The notes under the pieces were generated by a model that was not told where the DNA came from, searched no databases, and saw only the letters and a program-made list of their open reading frames with translations. Below, piece by piece: positions 32,658-42,530 of a DNA stretch of 64,000 nucleotides. Position numbers and translations under genes: made by a program. The first letter of the stretch is position 1, and each line of letters opens with the position of its first letter. Location: NCBI GenBank assembly GCA_002682825.1, contig NOKP01000008.1, forward strand, positions 1,165,595 to 1,229,594, read 5' to 3'. The DNA comes from Neonectria sp. B-13. Taxonomy: Eukaryota; Ascomycota; Sordariomycetes; Hypocreales; Nectriaceae.

Positions 32658-34524
32658 CTTTGGCTCTCAGAACTAAGAGAAGTAAACGAATGTATGTTGA
32701 GGTGACTTGGATTGATCAGGATATTATCGCTGTGGCATCTTGGGCTTTTTGTACTCATCGTCGTCAACACAAAGCCCCTCTGAGGTTCGCATAGAGTCGT
32801 CCATCTCCGCAGTAAGAAGGCTGGAAAAAGGCTATATTGCATGACAGTGGCTCAAGGTTTCTGGTGCGGTGCGCCTGAGCAGGAAGCTTGCGACGAAAGG
32901 CTATGTGGTGGTGAAGTTGTTCTGGCCTGCATGACGACAAGGACTCCCAGTCCAGACCTGGGAGCAATCATGATCCGATGTGTTTCGAGAACCCTCCATG
33001 CAGAGCTTGCGGCTATGAAAGTTCGGAATCTGAAGCTTCCCGAAACGAAGTCAAAGTCGGGTTCGCAGATCATCCACGGGGATTTGGACGTCTATTGAAT
33101 TGCTATGCCAACCGCTATTGAGCTTTGTCGAGAGCGAGTGTTGACCAACCTCCCGTATCCCATTATTTGCAGGCAACTTAAGTTTCCGTGTCCCAGAGAC
33201 GCGAAAATGCCGCCCCGGGTGCGGAGAAGGTTGAAAGTATCATACCGTCGAATACGCAAGGCGAGAGTTAGGGAACAAGAATGCGTCAGACATGAGCGTA
33301 ATCATCTCGATGGTGAGGGGGCACGGCAACCAGGAAGCGGCGCAAAGTCTCGATCAAGCCAGATGCCCTGGATCGGGCCGTCTTGGCGACATGGTTCCGA
33401 TGACAGGAGGTGCACATCGACGCGATTGACGTAAGGGAGAGCATGTCTAGAAGGCCGCGGCTCTATAGGCGGAGAGAGGGCGATAGGCAGACTTGATTGT
33501 GCAGTACAGTAGCGAGCCTCTCATCCTGGTTGACGGCTCGGAAGGACAAGACAAGCGCATCAGACGGTGTAACCATCATCCGGACCGATGGGACAAGTGC
33601 TGGGGTCATGGTAGATGCCCCGATGTGAGGTTCCCTCGTGAATTCCATCGGTGGACTCTTTGGGAAGGCTTTGTAGAGAGGGGGTGTTGTTGATGTAAGG
33701 TTCAAAGAATGATGCGCTGGAAGGTCGTGTTTGTAGCAGTGTTTAGGCCTGATAGACTACTAGTAAGTGCCATGTATATTGGTCCTGCAAGAACCCTCCC
33801 TGCCTTGGGACAGCAAACAGTCACCGGGAACCGACCGGAGCGCAAAAAGGAAGCAAGACGGGAGGGAACATGTTGTTTGCGTTGATTCAGACCGAGATTT
33901 TGTTTGCCTTTTATTTTATCTTATTAACTGAAGATGAAGCCTGGAAAGACGGCGAGGCATACTGGATGTTGGCCCTAGATGTTGTCAGTGTAAGTACAAC
34001 GATCTTCACAGAGACTTTAGACAAAGTCGACAACGGCAACAAAAAAGAAAAGAAGTGCGAGTATTCGGGACGAGCCGGCGGATGCACGGAAGAAGAAAAA
34101 GGGGCACAAAGTGCAAGGCAACTTGGTCACTTGTTGTGTTCTCGCCGTCCCGTGTTTGTCATCGACACATCGAGTTGCCGAACGAGGTCACAGGGGTTGG
34201 ACGATGGAAAAGTTTGTTCGGCTTCATTGAATCACGGCCAAATTATTCAGGTCCTTCCTTCCGCTGTTTGAACTCCACACGAGGCAAACAGGACAGCAAC
34301 TGTCAGTCGAATGCGTCACACGTTCAGTGATTCACTGTTCTCTGACCGCCCCTCTCATCAAGTCCATCGACGGCTTCCTGCGTAACACTTTCATCTGGCA
34401 TCTCAATCATTTGACCGTGTGAATCTTCTCCCTAAACTACAACACCAATCACCATTCTTTGCACCTTGCAACCTAATTCATTCGTCCCTCTAACCGGCGC
34501 GTGATCACCGAGCTTCAGAATATC
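32658..34524. other. Divergent intergenic region
   Basis: 1.9 kb between the leftward His-rich gene and the rightward monooxygenase gene. Short frames at 33105-33434 and 33870-34271 lack recognisable motifs. The last ~200 bases (34330-34524) are C/T-rich and look like the monooxygenase promoter or leader. Nothing else was identified. Confidence 0.55.
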
Positions 34525-36637
34525 ATGAAAGTCGCAGTCATTGGCGGAGGCCCCGCTGGGTTAGCAACTCTCAAGTTCCTCACTGAGGCTCATAAATACT
34601 TCCCTATCCATCCAATCGAAGCTCGTCTCTTCGAGGCAGAATCTGAGATTGGGGGTACCTTCGTCTACCGCACCTATGAAGACGCTGAAGTGAGTAGCTG
34701 TTGGAAGCCTTCCCAAGTTTTTCGGTCTCTAGATACTCACACATTCGCGCTCTAGCTGGTGTCTTCCAAGTACCTCACGGCCTTTTCCGATTATCGCCTT
34801 CCAGACGACGCCGCCGACTTCGTGACTCCACAAGTTTATGTCCAGTATCTTAAAAACTACGCAGAGACCTTCAATCTATGGCCTTGCATCGAATGCCAGA
34901 CCAAAGTCGAGAACATTCGCCGAGGGCCAGATGGATCCGGGCACATTGTGAAAATCAGGAGGCCAGATGGAACCTCTGAATGGAGCTGCGATGCCGTGGC
35001 TGTCTGTTCTGGGATCAACATCAATCCCGTTATTCCTACCATTCCCGGTATCGAACGAGTTCCTACGGTCCTTCACTCCTCACAGATCAAAGACCGCGCC
35101 CAGTTTGGGAAAGACACTGAAGTTGTTGTTATGGGGGCTGGAGAAACTGGCATGGATCTCGTCCACCTCGCCGTCACGTCTCCCACCAAGTCCGTTACCC
35201 TTTGTCACCGAGATGGCTTCTTTTGTGCACCGAAGGTACGTGAAGCCCGTCCTATTCTGAAACACTCATACTCACCTTTGCAGGTAATCCCAGTTCCCAG
35301 AGTGATGGGTTTCTTGGGAAAGAATGCGTCTTCTGTCCCCAATAAGCCGGTTGATGCCTCTGTGGCTAGCTTGTTTGACACGGCCTACGTCCATCCCGTC
35401 CTCCAGCGAAGCCAGCTGCTCTGGACTTACTATGACCGATGGATAAAAAAGATGCACTGGCTTATCTCGGGCACCGAGGAAGGACCCGATCAGTGGGTCG
35501 GCCAGATGAGCCAAAGCCGAAAATACATGGACTCAAGTATGTAGGCCTTGCTTTAGGGTTGATTGGCATGGAAAACTGACTATTATAGTTCTTCTATGCA
35601 AGTCTGATCGAGCCCTTCCGTACTTGAACGTTGGTAATCGCTCCAAGTCTTGGCCCAACCGCTTTCGGAGCTGGTTCATGAATGTCCCAATCAAAGAGAC
35701 GGGTGGCAAGAAAATCGACGTTCGTACTTGGCCTGTGAGTATCGATGAACATGGCTATATGCACTTCGATGAAGAAGCATATACAAGCAAACAAAGCGCT
35801 GCGGGGCACAAGATCAAGCCTGACATCATTGTCTTCGCAACCGGTTACAAACGAGCCTTTCCGTTCCTGGAGAACGATTACCCAGACGTTGCCCACGCCA
35901 ACGTTCGAGGTATCTACAAGGAGAGAGAAGTGACGTTAGGGTTTATTGGCTTTGTCAGGCCAGCAATCGGTGAGTCTCGCAATCCAAGGCACTGAAACGA
36001 CTAATTAATCAAATACCAGGTGCGATACCTCCTCTCGCCGAGCTCCAGGCCCAATTCTGGGTCCTACGTCTTCTCCAGAATCAATTCCCCAAGGAGGTCC
36101 CGACCACTCTCGATCCGAATGCCTTGACTCCGTATGATCTAGACTACGAGATTCATGCCTGTCACGGCTACGACTTCTTCAACAGCAAGCGAGCGGTAGA
36201 CCACGAAAGCTATGCTTACCAGCTGGCACTGGACATGGGTGCCGCACCGACTATTACACATGTGATGAAGAAAGGCTGGAAGCTCTTTTTCACTTGGGCG
36301 ATGGGGTCAAACTTCAACACCAAGTTCCGGATGGTTGGACCGTGGAAGTGGGAAGCGGGCGCGGAAAACATCATGCGCAACGAGCTATTCAACGTTGTAA
36401 AGCGATCGGGTGGCTACGTCTGTAAGTTTTCTATGGGTTGTCCAAAATGACAAAGCAGGCTGACATTTATTTCTAGATCTTTTTACGTACTCTCTTGTTC
36501 CTTTTTCCCTCTTCGGCATTCTCAGCATGTCCTTATATGCGTGGTTCGGGTTCTGGGGTCTATTTGTACGCCCGGACGTCCCCAGAAGTCGGCGAGAGGC
36601 GAGAGACGAGAGGCAAAGGCTGTTTTCGAAACTTTGA
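34525..36637 (+). CDS. Flavin-containing monooxygenase (FMO-like) with C-terminal membrane anchor
   Basis: Six exons (34525-34689, 34756-35235, 35284-35536, 35589-35969, 36020-36421, 36477-36637) join in frame to give 613 residues. All donors fit GTNNGT and all acceptors end AG. The FAD-binding GGGPAG lies at 7-12 (IGGGPAGLATL), the NADPH-binding GAGETG at 182-187, and the FATGY motif at 382-386, as in class B flavin monooxygenases. The last exon encodes a hydrophobic helix (YLFTYSLVPFSLFGIL...) followed by a basic tail, suggesting membrane anchoring as in microsomal FMOs. Substrates are probably soft nucleophiles (N or S), but the specific one is unknown and no biosynthetic cluster surrounds it. 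The second intron is 48 bp and in frame, so its removal is inferred from splice signals only. Confidence 0.88.
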
Positions 36638-37061
36638 AGACTTGTATTAAACACCTCTTTCACATGAACCTAGAGGGGACACTAAACGACCTCGCGGCAG
36701 GACTGGACTTGTACGTACTACTTTCAGGCGGACTAAGGGAGCCTCCAGGTAGTTTCGCTTTAGATGGACGGCCAGCGTATTAGTGAGCAGCCTCGATGGT
36801 TCGAAGTCAGTACAATGTAGTCTTTTATGATAACCTATCGGGAATCAAAGAAAAGGAATAGAAACAAACTGTGGATTTGTGTAAAGATACACCCTGAGAG
36901 AAGACGAAGTGATGTGTTAGTTCTTGGTGCATTGATTGGTCACCACGGTGAGTGTTTGAATGTGGGGAACCATGGCGGGGCTCACCGAGGTGAGACGCCT
37001 CTTTAGTTTTTTCCACCTTTGCTGGATCGCAAACAAAGCTTCACCTAACAACCAGCTCAAA
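36638..37061. other. Intergenic region
   Basis: 424 bp between two rightward genes, expected to hold the monooxygenase 3' UTR and the TRM6 promoter. No distinct element was recognised. Confidence 0.55.
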
Positions 37062-38839
37062 ATGTCTCGAGAAGCGGTTCAGCCCGATCAATGGGTCGCC
37101 TTACGGCTTCCCAACGAGACTATGCGCATCTTACAGGTCGTGCCCAATACGTAAGTCGCCCATTCCCCATGCGCCAGCAGCGGTTGACCAACGCGCGATT
37201 CAGCACCATTTCGCTGGGCAAGTACGGCTCGTTCCCGACCAACCTCATAATCGAACGCCCGTTTCACCTCACCTACGAGGTCCAGGATAAGCGAGAGGGG
37301 GAGACGTTTTCTCGGCTCCGTGTGATCTCCGCCAAGGAGCTCAACGCCGACATCCTGGCCGACACCAGCGGGGAAGCGCCCGAGGCCGAGGGAGAAGATG
37401 TTGTCGTCGCCCCGGCCGATGGGGAGGTGATGACGCTCGTAGACGAGAGCGGCGAGGTCCTAGTCCGATCGAACCGAGAGATCATCGACGACACCGCGCG
37501 CCAGACCCTAGCGACGGAGGAGATTGAGGAGCTCAAGCGTAAGGGCGCCTCGGCCGGCAAGGAGCTGATCGCGAAGCTGCTACTCTCGCACACGGCCATC
37601 GACCAGAAGACGGCGTACTCTCTCGCCAAGTACAAGCTTCTGAAGACGAAGAAGTACATCCGCCGTTTCACCGTTCTGCCGCTGGACGTACCTCAGCTTG
37701 GGCAGTGGCTGCTTGAGGAGCGCGATTCGTCCAAGATTTTGGAGATGAGGCCAGAGCTGATGGCGCTGGCAGGGTGCTGGGCAGACGTTCACTTTGGCGG
37801 CGTGCCCTGTGCGGAAAACGACGGATCGCAAGGGGGAAGGTGGTTGGTGGTGGATGATACCGGCGGTCTGTTGGTTGCTGCTATGGCAGAGAGAATGGAT
37901 ATCCTCCATCGAAAACCGGAGGAGAACGAAGACGTGCCCGAACCGGCCCCGGCTGAATCAAGCGCTGCTGTGAAAGAGGAGTCGCGAGAAGAGCAACCAC
38001 AAGATGCTTCGGAAACAGCCAACCCACCCTCAACACAGACACAGCACAAGAAACGGCCACGAAAGAGCGACTTCGACGTCCCCTACGTCTCAAGGAACAC
38101 CCTTACTCTCATACACAGCAATTCCCAGCCGAACCTCGTCCTCCTCAAATACTTCAACTACGACAGCACCAACCCCAACCAGCCTTATCCTTACCATCCT
38201 CTCGCCACCAACCTCATGCCCATCTCGTGGCTTCAACTACTCGCACCTGAGGAAGACGAGGCCTACGTTAACAACCCTCCGGAAGCGTCACCCGAGGAGA
38301 TTTCGTCCTGGAAGACAAATCGCCGCGGCAACTACCACCGCAAGCGACGGAGATGGGCGCGCATTCGGCATGTGGTGGATACGACTCGCGCAGGCGGCTT
38401 CTCTGGCCTCGCCGTTGCCAGTACTATGGACCCCGTCTCCATCATGAAAACTGCCCTCCCACTCCTCGCGGGCGGCGCCCCGGTCGCCATTTACTCGTCT
38501 TCAATTGAGCCCCTGACACAACTGGCCGATTGCTTCAGCGTCGCCCGACGCGCCGCCTGGGTGTCAAACTCACCGCCAGAGATCGAAGGCAAGACAGCCG
38601 AGGAGCTCGAGCGGTGGGAGGGCACACCAGAGTTCCCCTTGAATCCAATGCTACTTCTCGGCGTTGCTATCCAAACTAGCCGTGCGAGGCGGTGGCAAGT
38701 GCTCCCTGGGCGGACACACCCGATTATGATGGGCCGGGGCGGCGCGGATGGCTTCCTGCTCACGGGGTGGCGGGCGGTTCCAGTGGAGGGCAAGATTGAA
38801 GCAAGGGGCAAGTTCAAGAAGAGAAAGATGGAGTCTTAA
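37062..38839 (+). CDS. TRM6: tRNA (adenine-58-N1) methyltransferase non-catalytic subunit TRM6 (GCD10)
   Basis: Exons 37062-37150 and 37204-38839 are joined by a 53-bp intron (GTAAGT donor, TTGACCAAC branch region, CAG acceptor), giving 574 residues. The N-terminus (QWVALRLPNETMRILQVVPNTTISLGKYGSFPTNLIIERPFHLTYEV) and the central KKYIRRFTVLPLDVPQL segment are typical of the Gcd10p family. Trm6 has the methyltransferase-like fold without the AdoMet site and pairs with Trm61 to methylate A58 in the tRNA T loop in the nucleus. A low-complexity acidic insert with EDVPEPAPAES and HKKRPRKSDF occupies about 280-335. The protein ends in a basic KFKKRKMES tail. The ATG at 37062 is the first that gives the conserved N-terminus. 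Confidence 0.93.
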
Positions 38840-39097
38840 GGATGGCGGTTGATCTGAAATGTGATGGCGAGGAGCATGCCTTGGAGAACGACCTTCTTGG
38901 ACATGTTACAGTTAGTCAGGACACTACACCATGATACCCCTGAATAGACCAGGACCTGCGCCAACTCCGTTCCTAGCAGGTTTGAAAGAAGACGAGAATA
39001 ACGTGGGCCTTGTATGAAGAAAAAAAAGTGTGTTTTTATGCCAGCTCTTCGAGTTTTGCATCATGGTAGCCTTCTAATATCGCCGCGATTCCGTCGT

Positions 39098-39907
39098 CTA
39101 CAGCGACTTGCCCATGAACTTTCTCTTGGTGAAGCTCAGCCACCACTTGCTGGGTTTGGCCTCGCTCTCCTCGTACACCCTCGCCAGTAATCGCACGGCC
39201 AGCTCCTGTCGGACCTGCGACAGGTACTGTTTGAGCTGTTCAGCCTCTTGCCTGTCCCGAGGGGGCTCGTACATCTATCGCATTACGTCAGCGTTCGAAT
39301 TCTGGTTCACCATTGCTCTCGAGAGATGCAAGCAAACGCACCTGGTTAAGAGGCCAGCCGGGGTCGCCGGGGATAGAAAAGTTGAGGTCGAGGGCGAGGT
39401 TCATGACGTCCTTCTGGGCATCGCGGGCGGAAGCTTGGGGCCGGATCTTGGTCAAGCAGTCGCTGACGAACCAGATGCCGTAGATGAGGAGGCGATCGGC
39501 AGGGCCCTGGATCTCAAAGTTGCGGAAGAAGGTGTTTGCGCGGAAGAGGGCAAGGACTTCGTCGAGGATGTCATAGCTCTCGCTGTCCGGGTCGGGCGAC
39601 TCGTGGGCCGGGAGCGGCGGGGACGGCACCGGGAGGGCGTAGGCAGGGCCGCGGGTCTTGGTGCGGAGGGGGAGGAGGGGGAAGTTGCCGACCAGGCGGG
39701 GGACGTTGGGGTCGGAGTTGAAGACGGAGTTGTATGCCTGGAGAGAGAGTGCGTGGTTAGTTCGATGGAGCTGTGTTTGGCTTGGGGAGTCGTGGCTTGA
39801 TATCGGGGGTTGCGGAGCCAGGAGTAGCGGAGGCAACGGGAGCGGATAGAGGGGGAGAGGGAATCGGCTAATGGGTGTATGGATGGAATTGATAAACATA
39901 CCGGCAT
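39098..39907 (-). CDS. ARC18: ARP2/3 complex subunit 3 (ARPC3, p21-Arc)
   Basis: Three exons: 39907-39902 (only ATG CCG), 39737-39342 and 39274-39098, joined by introns of 164 and 67 bp with GTATGT and GTGCGT donors. The product is 192 residues. It starts MPAYNSVFNSD, like the MPAY start of ARPC3 elsewhere, and carries LVGNFPLLPLRTKTRGPA, DILDEVLALFRANTFFRNFEI, ADRLLIYGIWFVSDCL and the C-terminal KPSKWWLSFTKRKFMGKSL. ARPC3 is a structural subunit of the seven-protein complex that nucleates branched actin at endocytic patches and hyphal tips. Without the two-codon first exon the protein would lack its conserved start, which supports that exon despite its size. The stop is 258 bp from the convergent TRM6 stop. 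Confidence 0.94.
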
Positions 39908-41174
39908 CTTGAACAGCGTATGGCGAAACCGCACAGTGAAACTACTCTGTGGGAGGAAATATTCGAGTCGGCGCCGACAGTTGGGATGCGCTCGTCACTG
40001 GCGGGGCTGCAGCAGCTCACGAAGCTGTCGTCGTCAAGGGTGTGGGGCAGCGAGGCTGGCAGGAGAAGTTGGTGCCTTACGGGGAGGTGAGCGGCGTCAT
40101 CCCAATATCAGGCCGCAACTTTGAAGGATGGAAATTCACGGTGGCGGTGATGGAGAGCTGCGCCACCGCCGCTGCCTGAGTCTTAGTCACGCTGGAGGCC
40201 CACAAATCATCCGCTTTCGTGTCCGGCGGTGGTTTGCGTGGCTGCCTAACCTGGCACACGGCTCACGTGAGGACGCTTCGGTGTCGCGCCGGTTCCACCC
40301 GCGACGAAGCGTGGGTTGGCGTGGCATGTCGCGCTTTTTGCTGCTGGTCGAGTGTCCGAATCGGGCAATTTGGGTGGGTGGCCCAGTCACCAAAATGGAG
40401 CTGTGGCGGCTTAAACCCTGGGTGCTTTGGGTACTTTGCCGCCCGCCCACGGGAGCCACGAGAAAAGCGAAAATGCCCCGTGGTTGAACAGTGAGTACCA
40501 CGAGTGGTTGAGTGGCCGCCTGCTGTGACGGGTTTCAGCTGCACGGTCCTTTGCGTCCCCATTAAACTGCCCGTCCCCTCCTCTTTTGCATAATTTTCCT
40601 TCGCTGTCCAAGGAGCCTGATCGTTCCCTCCTCCCTTTGCATTCATCGTCGCGTCCCTCTTGTCGCACTCCTGGTTTGATCTTCTTCTCCTGACGTTGCA
40701 TCCGTCCGTCCTGCGCGAAAAGCCTTCTCCCGGCGCTGTCCCGTTGCTTTTTTGGCTCTGACAGCAACCGAAAAGTCCGTGCAAGCCGCTAGTCCAAAGC
40801 TTGGAGCCGGACATCAACAGGGATCGCTGGGGCGCGTCACGGCCGAGGGGGTTAATTACAACAGCAACAGTCAGGAACAAAGGAAGGCAAAGAACATCCA
40901 GGCAGAGACAAGATTCAGGGAGGCAACATCAATCAGTCAATCCATGCTTGCGTTTGAGTCAGTACCTACCCACGCCCGTCACCCATAACCATCGCGTTTA
41001 ACGCGTCCCCTTCTCTTCCTTCACAAACTTGTCACAGCCTCACCTTGCATTGCCTTGCCTTGCATTTGCCTTGCGTCGCCTCGCCTTACCTTGCCTCGCC
41101 CTGCTAACCTTCTCCCGGCAACCAGACTCTTTGGTAACGGCAGCTTCGTCAGTCAGCTGCGCGGCTTGGTAGAA
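39908..41174. other. Divergent promoter region
   Basis: 1.3 kb between the leftward ARPC3 gene and the rightward uncharacterised gene. It contains a CCTTG-rich simple repeat near its right end and otherwise mixed sequence. Frames on both strands (for example 40263-40880 minus) show no protein-like conservation by eye. Confidence 0.55.
41043..41104. repeat. (CCTTG)n-like imperfect pentanucleotide repeat
   Basis: Repeated CCTTG, with variants CCTCG and CATTG, lies 70 bp upstream of the ATG at 41175, probably in the 5' leader. Confidence 0.75.
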
Positions 41175-42530
41175 ATGGCTACCTTCCGCTCGTCCTTTGG
41201 CAGCGGCAGCGGCTCGCCTCCCAACTCATCCTCCGACTCAACACCAACAACAACTCAGGCCCCCGTCGCGTCCCCCAAGCAGCGGCCACGACATCGCATT
41301 CATCGACCGGCCAAGGACTCGCTCTACGACCTGTTTTATGAACATGCTGGCACCTCGCTCTTTGTGCGCCCTATCTGCTGGACCGACTTGCACGCCCAAC
41401 TCCTCGGGGCGCGATGGGAAGAACTACCCCCATGCGATAGCCCGAAGCCGGTCGCGCTGCCCGGCTCGCCGCCTTCGAAGGGTCATTTGCGACCGTCGCA
41501 CACCATCATGACCCTCAGCGACTCCCTCACCCAGATCCTCTTGCCCGACGCGATGCACCCCATCCTCTGCTCCAACGCTGTCAAGACGGTCCTCATGACG
41601 TTGTGGCCACAGCCCTTCAACAGGCCCCAGTACCTCCCCGAGCTGCATCTGTACTTTGGTGGGCGCGTCTATCGAGATGCAGTTCGCGCGCAGATCATGT
41701 GGAACTTTCCCTCGGACGAGTCCAAGTCGACATACTCTTCTTTTCGCTCAGTCTCGACGCGGCCAGCTGATTCCTTCAACGCGCCCTCACATCCCAGTAC
41801 CCCATCACAAAGCCCAGCCAGTCTACCGATGGTGTGCTACATTGGAAAGAGCCAACTTGCCAACATCCGAAGAAACCTCTTCCGCATTGCGCCAGGCCCG
41901 GGAAGGAGTTGGAATGAGCCCGTGTATCGCCTGCAACAGCTCAGAGCGAGGCTGTTGGTTCCCTCAAACTCGGATCATGACGCACACTTCGTGGGCATCT
42001 TTCTAGCGATGGCACAGAAGCACTTCTACCCTACGCCAGCACCTTCATCGCGGAGAGACTCGCCGATGACGCCCAAAAGGGATATTCCACCAAGTCCCAA
42101 CTTCCAGGATGTCACATTGAGAATCTTGACACACGACACGGATACCTCGGACTTCATTGTTTACACGGCGTATGTGACGAGGGAGTTTTTGCAGAAGTTC
42201 CACGACCCGTTCAAGGCACCACAAAAAAACGATGACAAGGAGCTTTCTGGTATCAAGATCGAGTACACACGAGTGCCCATCTGGCCGATCCTGGGCCTCC
42301 GAGAACGACTCGGCAAGGCATTAGGACACGAAGTTGTTGGGCAGTTCGACCATGAGGAGATTGAGACATGGGAGAAGGACCCCGAGAAGCCGGATGGCGG
42401 CAAGCGGAAGCGCGAGGTCTTGTCAGAGGTTCTTAACAGCAGTTTTGACGAGGACTCTGGCGACGAGCCTTCCCTGAGCGCAAAGAAGCGCTGCTTGACT
42501 GAAGGGTCTCCGGTGGGGGTGGTGATGTAA
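41175..42530 (+). CDS. Uncharacterised protein, single exon
   Basis: A 451-residue open frame starting at the first ATG of a longer frame that has only non-ATG codons upstream. Residues 1-45 are Ser/Thr/Pro-rich and disordered. From about 49 the sequence is folded in character (SLYDLFYEHAGTSLFVRPICWTDLHAQLLGARWEEL; later LYFGGRVYRDAVRAQIMWNF, LRARLLVPSNSDHDAHFVGIFLAMAQKHFYP and IVYTAYVTREFLQKFHDPF). The last ~60 residues are charged, with KRKRE and KKR patches that could be nuclear signals. I do not recognise a family and infer no function. Length, codon use and a clean single frame support a real gene. Confidence 0.8.
   Translation: MATFRSSFGSGSGSPPNSSSDSTPTTTQAPVASPKQRPRHRIHRPAKDSLYDLFYEHAGTSLFVRPICWTDLHAQLLGARWEELPPCDSPKPVALPGSPPSKGHLRPSHTIMTLSDSLTQILLPDAMHPILCSNAVKTVLMTLWPQPFNRPQYLPELHLYFGGRVYRDAVRAQIMWNFPSDESKSTYSSFRSVSTRPADSFNAPSHPSTPSQSPASLPMVCYIGKSQLANIRRNLFRIAPGPGRSWNEPVYRLQQLRARLLVPSNSDHDAHFVGIFLAMAQKHFYPTPAPSSRRDSPMTPKRDIPPSPNFQDVTLRILTHDTDTSDFIVYTAYVTREFLQKFHDPFKAPQKNDDKELSGIKIEYTRVPIWPILGLRERLGKALGHEVVGQFDHEEIETWEKDPEKPDGGKRKREVLSEVLNSSFDEDSGDEPSLSAKKRCLTEGSPVGVVM

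Noticed and set aside
34525..37061. Flavin monooxygenase as part of a secondary-metabolite cluster
   Set aside because: Neighbours are the His-rich protein, TRM6 and ARPC3. No backbone synthase, transporter or pathway regulator is adjacent.
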